Assembly: GCA_020629415.1 (NCBI GenBank)
Contig: JAHDDL010000007.1
Coordinates: 64,290-111,574, forward strand
Source: Maribacter sp.
GTDB lineage: Bacteria > Bacteroidota > Bacteroidia > Flavobacteriales > Flavobacteriaceae
DNA: 47,285 nucleotides
Reading direction: 5' to 3'
In this document: positions 36,524 through 44,137 of the stretch, one piece after another
How positions within the stretch are numbered: position 1 is the first letter of the stretch
How the letters are laid out: every line of letters starts with the position of its first letter
Translations under genes and position numbers: made by a program
The notes under the pieces: model-generated
The model's database searches: none
Seen by the model: only the letters and a program-made list of their open reading frames with translations
Told to the model about the DNA's origin: nothing

Positions 36524-37706
36524 AATTGAAACGTTGTTTGTTCAGTATGTCGATAAGATTATTCTTTAAATCCTCACCGGCATCATATACCATTTGTTCG
36601 TTACTGGGAAATGGAACCCTTGCCAGCTGTAAGAAAGACATTAACTCATTATTTAAAGCTCTTTTGTCACCGTCATAATTGGCATATATATGTTCAAATA
36701 TAAATTGACTAGATAACGGGTATTGATTTACTTTTTGTTTTTTCTTTAAATCAACAAAACTAACTACGCCATTAACTTCGGCACTTTTGTATTGTGTATA
36801 CTGATAAAAATTGCATCTTACAGTTTTAAATTTATCTATCTTAATACTATTGCCTAGGCTATCTTTAACAACGTTACCGTTACTATCCTCTAAAAAGGTA
36901 TAGCCATCCTTAATTTTACGCTCTTTGCTAATTTGCTTCTCCCTTATCTGTTCTGGAGAAATATCAATATTCTGAAATGAAACTTCCATTTGGTAATCAT
37001 ACAGTTGATTTTGTATTCTTTTTGTATGGTATTCTGTCCAATTAGAATTTAATCCGAATATATTTAAATTTAATAGTTCGTCTTCCAGCCTTTTGGGAAT
37101 TATCTGATCGGTATTATTGATCATGTCCACAATTATATAATCTAACCCTTTTTGATAGGCTTCGTCTATTTTAGACATCACATCCTTATAGTTTGGGTTA
37201 ATCTCATTTAGATAAATAAGATCGTTATACGCTTTTCTAAAATCAGATTTGTAATTGGCTTCCTGTAATACTTTAGTGGCGTTGGTATAGAGAAAATTAG
37301 ACAATTCTGATTTAGCGGCAATTAGCTCATCATCGTAATCTTTAAAAACGAAATTTGCTTTTCTACCTTCATCTGTAACGTATAATGGTAACAAAGGCCG
37401 AATTCTTTCTTGAATAGATTTCAATCTAGCATAGCTATTATAGATTTCCTCATAATTTTTTGCATTGCCATCTTTTTTTAGAAATTTAATATGCTGTAGC
37501 TCTCTATCTGTATTCTTTTTATATCCTTCTTCTAACAGAATTATGTATTGTTGGTTGCTCTTCTTGGTCTTGTTTGTAGCAATGTTAGCAACCGCTTTGT
37601 TGATGGCAGTTTCATAATTACCTGTATTAAGGGCCTCTTGAGTTTTTTTAACTCCACTACATGAAAGTAGTATTCCGATAAAACTAAATAGTAGAAATTT
37701 TCTCAT
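36522..37706 (-). CDS. hypothetical lipoprotein with TPR-like helices, 394 aa
   Basis: A lipoprotein with signal ending in GILLSC. The N-terminal part after the Cys (EALNTGNYETAINKAVANIATN) resembles the start of a TPR array, and later EANYKSDFRKAYNDLIYLNEINPNYKDV fits further helical repeats. The C-terminal half holds KTVRCNFYQYTQYKSAEVNGVVSFVD, probably a beta-rich domain. I do not recognise a named family and no catalytic motif is visible. It may be an envelope scaffold protein. It is transcribed alone, convergent with ytxJ and divergent from glyA. Confidence 0.7.
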   Translation of the reverse strand: MRKFLLFSFIGILLSCSGVKKTQEALNTGNYETAINKAVANIATNKTKKSNQQYIILLEEGYKKNTDRELQHIKFLKKDGNAKNYEEIYNSYARLKSIQERIRPLLPLYVTDEGRKANFVFKDYDDELIAAKSELSNFLYTNATKVLQEANYKSDFRKAYNDLIYLNEINPNYKDVMSKIDEAYQKGLDYIIVDMINNTDQIIPKRLEDELLNLNIFGLNSNWTEYHTKRIQNQLYDYQMEVSFQNIDISPEQIREKQISKERKIKDGYTFLEDSNGNVVKDSLGNSIKIDKFKTVRCNFYQYTQYKSAEVNGVVSFVDLKKKQKVNQYPLSSQFIFEHIYANYDGDKRALNNELMSFLQLARVPFPSNEQMVYDAGEDLKNNLIDILNKQRFN

Positions 37707-37920
37707 GTCTATTATTTTTAGGATTTATAATAGCTATTCAACAGCCGTGCCACAAAAAGGTTTTAATTAAACGTTATGGGATAAGTAATAGTATATATTC
37801 GATAATGTGCTCAATCCATTTGTGGATTAAGTTTCTATAAAGAGTGTAGTTATTAACTAATTTTAATAAATAAGTTAAGTGTTTGTGTACTTTTTTATAT
37901 TTCTTTAAAAGTGCTATTTG

Positions 37921-37928
37921 TATTTTTG
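37921..37928 (+). promoter_or_regulatory. -7 promoter element for glyA
   Basis: TATTTTTG, an exact TAnnTTTG match, 25 bases before the glyA ATG. It lies within an open in-frame extension upstream of 37954, which is therefore untranslated. Confidence 0.5.
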
Positions 37929-37953
37929 CCACTTATTTAAAAGATATAGTACC

Positions 37954-39228
37954 ATGCAACGCGATACCACAATTTTTAATCTTATTGAAGAAGAGAAACA
38001 ACGTCAAATCAATGGAATTGAGCTAATTGCTTCTGAAAATTTTACTAGTCCTCAAGTAATGGAGGCTCAAGGCTCTGTGCTTACAAATAAATATGCCGAA
38101 GGATACCCGGGTAAAAGGTATTATGGCGGGTGCGAAGTAGTGGACAAAGTTGAGCAATTGGCAATTGATAGGGCAAAAGAGCTTTTTGGTGCAGCTTATG
38201 CTAATGTACAGCCACACTCTGGTTCTCAGGCCAATGCAGCGGTATATCATGCATGTTTAAAACCCGGTGATAAGATTTTAGGGTTTGATTTGTCTCATGG
38301 AGGTCACTTGACACATGGATCGCCCGTTAATTTTTCCGGTAGATTATATACACCGGTATTTTACGGTGTTGATAAAGAAACAGGAAGGTTGGATTATGAT
38401 AAAATTCAAGAAATAGCTACTAAAGAGCAACCAAAGTTGATTATTGCAGGTGCATCGGCATATTCAAGGGATATGGATTTTGAGCGTTTTCGTAAAATTG
38501 CAGACAGTGTAAATGCTATTTTACTTGCAGATATTTCTCACCCGGCAGGTTTAATTGCCAAAGGACTTTTAAGTGATCCAATTCCTCATTGTCATATTGT
38601 AACGACAACTACTCATAAAACATTACGAGGACCAAGAGGTGGGTTAATATTAATGGGTTCTGATTTTGAGAATCCATTCGGAATCAAGTTAAAAAACGGA
38701 AACTTAAGAAAAATGTCTGCTTTGTTGGATTTGGCTGTTTTCCCAGGAAATCAAGGTGGTCCTTTGGAACATGTCATTGCCGGTAAGGCAATTGCATTTG
38801 GTGAGGCCCTGACCGATTCTTATGCGACATATATAGCACAAGTAAAGAAAAATGCAGATGCCATGGCAACGTCTTTTGTTAAACGTGGATACAATATTAT
38901 CTCTGATGGTACCGATAATCATATGATGCTGATTGACCTTAGAAATAAAGATATTTCAGGAAAAGACGCGGAAAAAGCTTTGGTGCTGGCAGATATTACT
39001 GCAAATAAGAACATGGTGCCATTTGATGACAAATCACCTTTTGTTACTTCAGGAATACGTTTTGGTACCGCTGCAATTACAACTAGAGGATTGGTTGAGA
39101 GCGATATGGAAAAAGTGGTAGATTTTATTGATCAGGTAATTACAAACCCTGAAAATGAAGCTATCATAAAAGAAGTAAGAGCAAAAGTAAATGCAATGAT
39201 GAGTACTAGGCCAATTTTTAATGCTTAA
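37954..39228 (+). CDS. glyA: GlyA, serine hydroxymethyltransferase
   Basis: PLP enzyme that converts serine and tetrahydrofolate to glycine and methylene-tetrahydrofolate. The PLP lysine is K222 in [13 protein letters not shown]. Other motifs are [35 protein letters not shown] and [16 protein letters not shown]. Length is 424 aa from the ATG at 37954. I chose it because family proteins start MQRD(T/N)xIF and because the -7 promoter element lies inside the upstream in-frame extension. It is flanked by an unknown lipoprotein gene and an unknown convergent gene. Confidence 0.97.
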   Translation: MQRDTTIFNLIEEEKQRQINGIELIASENFTSPQVMEAQGSVLTNKYAEGYPGKRYYGGCEVVDKVEQLAIDRAKELFGAAYANVQPHSGSQANAAVYHACLKPGDKILGFDLSHGGHLTHGSPVNFSGRLYTPVFYGVDKETGRLDYDKIQEIATKEQPKLIIAGASAYSRDMDFERFRKIADSVNAILLADISHPAGLIAKGLLSDPIPHCHIVTTTTHKTLRGPRGGLILMGSDFENPFGIKLKNGNLRKMSALLDLAVFPGNQGGPLEHVIAGKAIAFGEALTDSYATYIAQVKKNADAMATSFVKRGYNIISDGTDNHMMLIDLRNKDISGKDAEKALVLADITANKNMVPFDDKSPFVTSGIRFGTAAITTRGLVESDMEKVVDFIDQVITNPENEAIIKEVRAKVNAMMSTRPIFNA

Positions 39229-39243
39229 TTGAAAATTGAAAAA

Positions 39244-39279
39244 GATTTAGAGTTTTTATTCAGATAAAAACTCTAAATC
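39244..39279 (-). terminator. terminator that includes the stop codon of the 212-aa gene
   Basis: A perfect 15-bp stem (39244-39258 with 39265-39279) and a 6-base loop. On the minus strand the right arm lies inside the last codons of the gene ending at 39256, and the left arm covers the stop codon. A T-rich stretch follows on that strand. Confidence 0.8.
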
Positions 39280-39894
39280 CCCACTTACATAGGTATTTTT
39301 AAGTACATCATAAATAGATGCTTCATCATCTTTGTCAAGGTAAATCCCCCAAAATTCCGAATATGTTTTTGGTGCAGTATTAATTTGATCTTCGTTAGCT
39401 TCCATATTCTCAAAACTGTCTTCAAATATCGGAACAAAAATTTCATATGGTTTTTGAGTAAGTCCTCTGGTTAAAAAAACATAGTTAAATGCAATCTGCT
39501 TTAAAATGTCATTTAATTGAGTGGGTATACTCTTGTCGTAAATACGTTTTATTACAATACTAGTGTCATTTAAAAAGAATGTAAGCTCCTCAATATCAAT
39601 ATTGTATTTGTTTTTTGTATTCAATATTTCTAAAGCATGTTGTAACGGAGATTCCTCTGTTCCACTATTTCCCCATCTACCTGTATTAAAATGAGATAGT
39701 AATTCCAATAGATCTAAATTACAGGATACTTCCAATACTAAACTAATAGAATTGAACGTAATGTGCTTGTTGTTGAGCTGTACATTTGAAAAATAATGAA
39801 ATCCTAGGGAACTTAGAAATGTATCTATACCAACGATTTCTTTGGTATATTCTAATTTTGAATTGTTGATGAAATTTTCGAAATTAAAAGGCAT
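39256..39894 (-). CDS. hypothetical protein, 212 aa
   Basis: An acidic 212-aa protein with no signal peptide, membrane helix or recognisable motif. It starts MPFNFENFINNSKLEYTKE, has the stretch FNTGRWGNSGTEESPLQHAL, and ends in YVSGDLEFLSE. I cannot name a family. It is the last minus-strand gene before the convergent glyA, and its 3' end forms part of its own terminator. It is downstream of the response regulator gene, 156 bases away, so it may or may not be in that transcript. Confidence 0.6.
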   Translation of the reverse strand: MPFNFENFINNSKLEYTKEIVGIDTFLSSLGFHYFSNVQLNNKHITFNSISLVLEVSCNLDLLELLSHFNTGRWGNSGTEESPLQHALEILNTKNKYNIDIEELTFFLNDTSIVIKRIYDKSIPTQLNDILKQIAFNYVFLTRGLTQKPYEIFVPIFEDSFENMEANEDQINTAPKTYSEFWGIYLDKDDEASIYDVLKNTYVSGDLEFLSE

Positions 39895-40050
39895 ATAGGT
39901 GGAAATTTATAGCATTTCTTTGTTATAAAGATACTTTTCTAACTTCGTAATCTGACCTAGGAAAACCTTAGAATTTCAGAGGATATTATTATAAAATAAC
40001 TTTGTATTTTGTAATAGGCTGATAGTTAAATACTTATTAAAAGTAGTATT

Positions 40051-40719
40051 CTAGAGGAAACCACGTGTTTTGGCTTCATTGATCAAGGCCAGATCATTAC
40101 CGTTTTTAACATCGAATAATGCCTTAAGTTGTCTTTTTCTGGCTTCAACTGTTGTGTTGGCAGATCCAATTAAAGGCGCTATATCTCTAGTGTGTATTCC
40201 TTGAGAAAGATGGTAAAGGATCTTTTGGTCTTGCTCATCTATAATGATATCTGTGGACATTCTGCGGCGTATAGCTGACAATGCACTGGCGGTATAATAC
40301 GGAGAGCCGTTAATTATAGTTTCTACCATAGTCTTAAGAGACATTTCATCTATCTCTGATTTTACCATATATCCGTCAGGATTTACCGTTTTAAAAATGT
40401 TATTAATTCTATAGTTGTCGCTGTAAGATGACATGAAAACGACTTTTGATTTAGGTACCTCTGCTCTTGCCACAATACCTAAATCTACTCCTGTCCTTGG
40501 ATCTTTTGATTCTGGGGAAAATAATTGGATATCTAAAAGAATAACATCATACGGTACTGCACGTTTAGAATTCTCTATTTTTATTTTGCCTTTTTCAAAA
40601 CTGGTAGCAATTTCAACTTTAACATTAAAATCTGTAAAATCAGAATCTTCCAGGATATACTTATATCCTAGAGCTGTCATTTCGTGGTCATCTACCGTTA
40701 AAATTCTTACAGTGTTCAT
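40051..40719 (-). CDS. response regulator, NarL-like receiver with HTH
   Basis: A 222-aa response regulator. The receiver domain is intact: D10/D11 acidic pair, phospho-acceptor D63 in VILLDIQLF, Ser switch in VVFMSSYS and K in YMVKSE. The C-terminal part (about residues 155-222) has an HTH-like stretch DQKILYHLSQGIHTRDIAPLIG followed by ANTTVEARKRQLKALFDV, close to LuxR-type HTH but divergent. It lies 39 bases downstream of the TPR sensor kinase gene on the same strand, so the two form a two-component system. The target genes are unknown. Confidence 0.88.
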   Translation of the reverse strand: MNTVRILTVDDHEMTALGYKYILEDSDFTDFNVKVEIATSFEKGKIKIENSKRAVPYDVILLDIQLFSPESKDPRTGVDLGIVARAEVPKSKVVFMSSYSDNYRINNIFKTVNPDGYMVKSEIDEMSLKTMVETIINGSPYYTASALSAIRRRMSTDIIIDEQDQKILYHLSQGIHTRDIAPLIGSANTTVEARKRQLKALFDVKNGNDLALINEAKTRGFL

Positions 40720-40758
40720 AGTTTCGGGGTCTATTATAATTTACTAAACGTTTTTAAA

Positions 40759-42852
40759 TTAAATATTATTATCGGTGTTACTTTTAATATCCTCTTTAAT
40801 AGGAATATTTAAAGAAATAGTAGTGCCTTCTCCTTGTCTTGAGTCTATATGAAACGTTCCGTTTAATTTGTTCATTCTAGAAGTAATATTTCTTATACCT
40901 ATGCCTTTTTTACCTTTGTTCACATTGTAGCCCACGCCGTTATCGCTCATAATTACATTGAAGTCATTGTCATTTCTATAAAAGGTAACTTCAAAATAGG
41001 AGCATTTAGAGTGTTTGATCGCATTTTGAAATGTTTCTTGAATAATACGATAAACATTAATTTTAATTTCTCCGGCCAAACTATCCCAATTTTCATCTTC
41101 ATTAAAATGGAAGTAGGTCTTAATTTTATTGTTCTTGTTATTGGCAAGAAGTGTTTCGACAGAATCTGTAAAATTGTTTATTTTTTGATATGCACTATGG
41201 CTAAGCTCGTGAGATATTGACCTTATCTCGTTCTCAATTTCTTGTAAGGATCCCAGGGCTTTGGATTTTTCTTGAATTGCCTCATCTGTAGTCCTTTTGT
41301 TTAAGCCGGTAAGTATCATTCGTGCTCCAAGCATTTTTCCAAGCACGCCATCGTGTAGTTCTTCTGAAATTCTTTTTTGCTCCAGGCGCTTAACTTCATC
41401 AACTTTTTGCTTTTGCATAAGCATTAAATTGAAGATTTCTTGATTATTAGCCTGTTGTTGTTGATCAAAACGAAGTTTTTGATTCTTGGCTCTTTGATTT
41501 ATTATTATGTAAATGGAAAGACCAAGTAAGAAGAAGCCTGTTGCTATACCGATCCATATTTGTTTTTGTTTGGAGAGTGTTTCCTTTTCACTTTCTAGCT
41601 CTATATTCTCGGCTATAAATTCATCGGTTTCAAAACGTATACGTGCAAACTTATTCTGTTGTTTTCGTTCTTCTATTTGTAAACTATCATTAAGCTCGGT
41701 ATAATTTTTAAAATATTCAGGGGCATTAGATTTATCTAATTCTGCCAGGTACTGCCAAGTTTTTAACAATTGTTCATTAGCGCTTCCTTCCACTGATAAT
41801 CTTTCGGCAATTTTGGCTTTTTCAATAGCCCCTAAAGTATCTGCAGCGTAAGCCTTATATTCAGAATAACTGTGATAGCTTGATGCCAAACTGCCGGTAT
41901 CGTCTTGTTGCGCTTTAATATCGATTGCCTTCTTTAATAATTTTTCTACGTCAACAGTGTCTTTAAAATATAATTTTGCGGTAGCAAGATTGCTAAGTGC
42001 TTTGGCGTATAATACCGGATGTTTTTCGTAGATATTTAGTTTGCCTAAAACTTCATTAAAATTTTCTATGGCCTTTTTATACTCTTTTTTATCCCTGTAA
42101 ATGACCCCTATATTATTAATTAAACTAGCCTTGTTAATTTCTGAATTAGGAATTTTGTCCAAATAATAAAGCGCTTCATTGTAGTAAGAAAGTGCTTTGT
42201 CATAATCCTTTAAATCGTTTAAAACTATGCCTAGTATATTATAAGATTTGTACAACCCTTTGGTGTCTTCAATTGAATTATATATTTCAATTGCTTTTAT
42301 AATATTTGCTTCGCTGCCTACGTAGTCTTTAATTTTCATTTGAATAACAGCCTTTTGCAAATACATTTCTCCTGAATTGGATCGATCGTTTAAGGCTTCA
42401 AAAATGTTCTGTGCTTCCGTATAGTAGTAAAATGCACTATCTTTTATAGATCTTTTACGAAAAAAATAAGCTAAATCCCAATATGCATTGGCGGCAGCTG
42501 CAGAATCCTTTATTTTAAGATTTACAGAAATCGCATTCTTGTTGATTTTACGGAACAATGCGCTGTCTACAATTTGTGATTGATTGTAAGATAGGTTGGA
42601 TAGGTATTTGGACTTAAGAGTATCATTACCAATGTTTTTAATAAACTGAAAAGCTTTAAGCTGTAACTCTATTTTAATTTTTTGGTCAACTTTATCATCA
42701 TAACTTTCAGATATCCAGGCGTCAATACTATCGCTTTTGAAATTGTTATCAATTTCAATGGCCTGATCGGTTGACAATGGGGCAGGAGCGTTCTTTGAAC
42801 AACTTATACAAAGTATGTAGATTGCTGAATAATAAATTATGGACTTTATCAA
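40759..42852 (-). CDS. TPR-containing sensor histidine kinase (HisKA_3 type)
   Basis: A 697-aa kinase. A signal sequence (YYSAIYILCISCSK) may lipidate it at Cys. Five or six TPR repeats follow (about residues 110-390; for example YKSYNILGIVLNDLKDYDKALSYY). A membrane segment near residue 435 (IWIGIATGFFLLGLSIYIII) leads to a coiled coil and a HisKA_3 domain with the phospho-accepting His at about H500 in RISEELHDGVLG. The ATPase domain shows IIQETFQNAIKHSK and VIMSDNGVGYN and GIGIRNITSRM. TPR sensor kinases of this build pair with NarL-type regulators, as at 40051 here. The signal is unknown; the TPRs may bind a peptide or protein in the periplasm. Confidence 0.93.
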   Translation of the reverse strand: MIKSIIYYSAIYILCISCSKNAPAPLSTDQAIEIDNNFKSDSIDAWISESYDDKVDQKIKIELQLKAFQFIKNIGNDTLKSKYLSNLSYNQSQIVDSALFRKINKNAISVNLKIKDSAAAANAYWDLAYFFRKRSIKDSAFYYYTEAQNIFEALNDRSNSGEMYLQKAVIQMKIKDYVGSEANIIKAIEIYNSIEDTKGLYKSYNILGIVLNDLKDYDKALSYYNEALYYLDKIPNSEINKASLINNIGVIYRDKKEYKKAIENFNEVLGKLNIYEKHPVLYAKALSNLATAKLYFKDTVDVEKLLKKAIDIKAQQDDTGSLASSYHSYSEYKAYAADTLGAIEKAKIAERLSVEGSANEQLLKTWQYLAELDKSNAPEYFKNYTELNDSLQIEERKQQNKFARIRFETDEFIAENIELESEKETLSKQKQIWIGIATGFFLLGLSIYIIINQRAKNQKLRFDQQQQANNQEIFNLMLMQKQKVDEVKRLEQKRISEELHDGVLGKMLGARMILTGLNKRTTDEAIQEKSKALGSLQEIENEIRSISHELSHSAYQKINNFTDSVETLLANNKNNKIKTYFHFNEDENWDSLAGEIKINVYRIIQETFQNAIKHSKCSYFEVTFYRNDNDFNVIMSDNGVGYNVNKGKKGIGIRNITSRMNKLNGTFHIDSRQGEGTTISLNIPIKEDIKSNTDNNI

Positions 42853-42896
42853 GAAAAACTGATGTTATAATTGTTAAAATCCAAGTTATAAAAAAA

Positions 42897-42920
42897 GCCT
42901 TTAACGAAATCGTTAAAGGC
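42897..42920. terminator. strong terminator after the 58-aa peptide gene
   Basis: A perfect 10-bp stem (GCCTTTAACG at 42897-42906 with 42911-42920) and a 4-base loop. T-runs lie on both sides, so it can act in both directions. On the minus strand it follows the stop of the small peptide gene by 25 bases and separates that gene from the kinase gene. Confidence 0.9.
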
Positions 42921-42945
42921 CTTTTTTTTATATTTAAAAATTTAC

Positions 42946-43122
42946 TTATATAATTTTCTTAGGTGGTTTTCTATCATCAAGTGGTAAAGAACAGTCATCG
43001 CAATTTGAAGCTTTTGTAATATCGTTAGTGTATTCAACTTCATTGTTTGTGTCTTGAAAAATTGATGTTGCCATACCTATTGTCATTATTGCAACTGCTA
43101 AAATACTAACTACTTTTTTCAT
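42946..43122 (-). CDS. small secreted peptide, 58 aa
   Basis: A 58-codon gene shorter than most gene finders report. It starts MKKVVSILAVAIMTIG, a clean Sec signal peptide (basic start, hydrophobic core, M-A-T-S end). The mature part is about 35 to 39 residues, acidic in the middle (DTNNEVEYTND), with a C-x-x-C (NCDDCSL) and a basic-proline tail (RKPPKKII). It is followed 25 bases later by a strong terminator, so it has its own transcript end. I do not recognise a family. It lies between a LytTR regulator and a TPR sensor kinase. It could be a signalling peptide, a small envelope protein or a peptide with a metal or disulfide site. Confidence 0.75.
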   Translation of the reverse strand: MKKVVSILAVAIMTIGMATSIFQDTNNEVEYTNDITKASNCDDCSLPLDDRKPPKKII

Positions 43123-43261
43123 ATTGTTCTTGTTTTTAGGGGTTTCTTAAATAATTATACAGCCAAAGTAATATCGATTAGTGGCTTGTGAGGACATTAT
43201 TATAAGTCTTAAGTAAACGGCCTGATTCTATTAGTAAATGAACCAATTGTGAGAGAATTCT

Positions 43262-43993
43262 TTAATTAAGTGAAGAAAAGGTGTTTTTTGAAAGAATGTT
43301 TTTAAGGTTGTTCATATTCTCTCTATAAGTTTTTGAAAAAGGGATATTTTGATTTACTGCTTTTATAGAACAGATAGATTTGCCAAAGTTGATACGAGAA
43401 ACGTAACTTGTATTTACAATATAGCTTTGATGAACACGCATAAAATTGTTCGGCAAAGTTTTTTCAAATGTCTTTAACGTTTTGTAGGCGTTTATAATTG
43501 CACCATCTTTCATAAAAAACTCAGTGGTATTGTTATCTGCCTTTAAATAAAGAATATCATTAGTATTCAGATAATGAAAGTCGTTATATGATTTTAAGCA
43601 AATTGTCTCTGGCGCCTTCTCTTTTGGCATTCTTTTCTGAAGTTTCAATAACGATTTTCTGATGTCAAATTCATTGAACGGTTGCAACCAGTAGTCGAAA
43701 AATCCATTTTTGATAGCATCATATGCATAATTTTTGGTTGATGCTATACCAATTAAAATGGGTAGGTGATTCATATATTGATGAATTTCTGTAACCATTA
43801 AAAAAACAGAAGAATAATTGGTATTAAGATTGATAAAAACTATATCTGGAGAGTACTTTAAAATATCGTTTAATCCATCTGAAGGATTATTGGTTGTATT
43901 TACGCATTCAAAATCACCGTATTCGTCTAAAAATGTATGCAACTGCAAATTTGAAACAGCATCAGGATCTATTATGGTATAAGTATAGTTCAA
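43262..43993 (-). CDS. LytTR-type regulator with degenerate receiver domain
   Basis: A 243-aa transcription factor. The C-terminal LytTR domain (about residues 130-240) is clear: CLKSYNDFHYLNTNDILYLKADNN, broken CLKSYNDFHYLN then TNDILYLKADNN, and the RVHQSYIVNTSYV stretch. The N-terminal receiver-like domain keeps the fold (SPDIVFINLNTN and AYDAIKNGFFDYWLQPF). However, the phospho-acceptor Asp is Asn55, the conserved Lys of YLLKPF is Gln104, and the second acidic residue of the metal pocket is Pro10. It should not be phosphorylated in the usual way. No kinase of the LytS/AgrC type is next to it. Confidence 0.9.
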   Translation of the reverse strand: MNYTYTIIDPDAVSNLQLHTFLDEYGDFECVNTTNNPSDGLNDILKYSPDIVFINLNTNYSSVFLMVTEIHQYMNHLPILIGIASTKNYAYDAIKNGFFDYWLQPFNEFDIRKSLLKLQKRMPKEKAPETICLKSYNDFHYLNTNDILYLKADNNTTEFFMKDGAIINAYKTLKTFEKTLPNNFMRVHQSYIVNTSYVSRINFGKSICSIKAVNQNIPFSKTYRENMNNLKNILSKNTFSSLN

Positions 43994-44037
43994 TGAAAAA
44001 TAGTGTGTGCGCTAATTTAAACATAGGTAAGAAAAAG

Positions 44038-44135
44038 AAAACCTAGAATGTCCTTATAAAAACGAAGGACATTTTGATAAAATCAATGTTTGTAGGGGCT
44101 GTGACAGAAAAATCTGTCGAAAAGTACTAGGTTTT
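44038..44135. repeat. multi-stem foldable element, candidate structured RNA
   Basis: An outer 9-bp stem (44038-44046 with 44127-44135; AAAACCTAG and CTAGGTTTT) encloses three hairpins. The first (44047-44055 with 44065-44073, 9 bp) abuts the outer stem. The second (44074-44078 with 44082-44086, TTGAT and ATCAA) abuts the first. The third is GACAGA-AAAA-TCTGTC (44103-44118). All stems are perfect. On the minus strand a T-rich tail follows the outer stem. It lies between the beta-helix gene stop (44138) and the LytTR start (43993). Confidence 0.65.
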
Positions 44136-44137
44136 GT

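Noticed and set aside
37918..37953. 12-codon N-terminal extension of glyA
   Set aside because: It contains the -7 promoter element and lacks similarity to family starts; the ATG at 37954 fits better.
39997..40004. TAACTTTG promoter-like element on the plus strand
   Set aside because: No plus-strand gene lies downstream, and such 8-base matches are expected by chance in AT-rich DNA.
44038..44135. integron attC site
   Set aside because: The arms do not carry the RYYYAAC and GTTRRRY core sites and no integrase or gene cassette is nearby.
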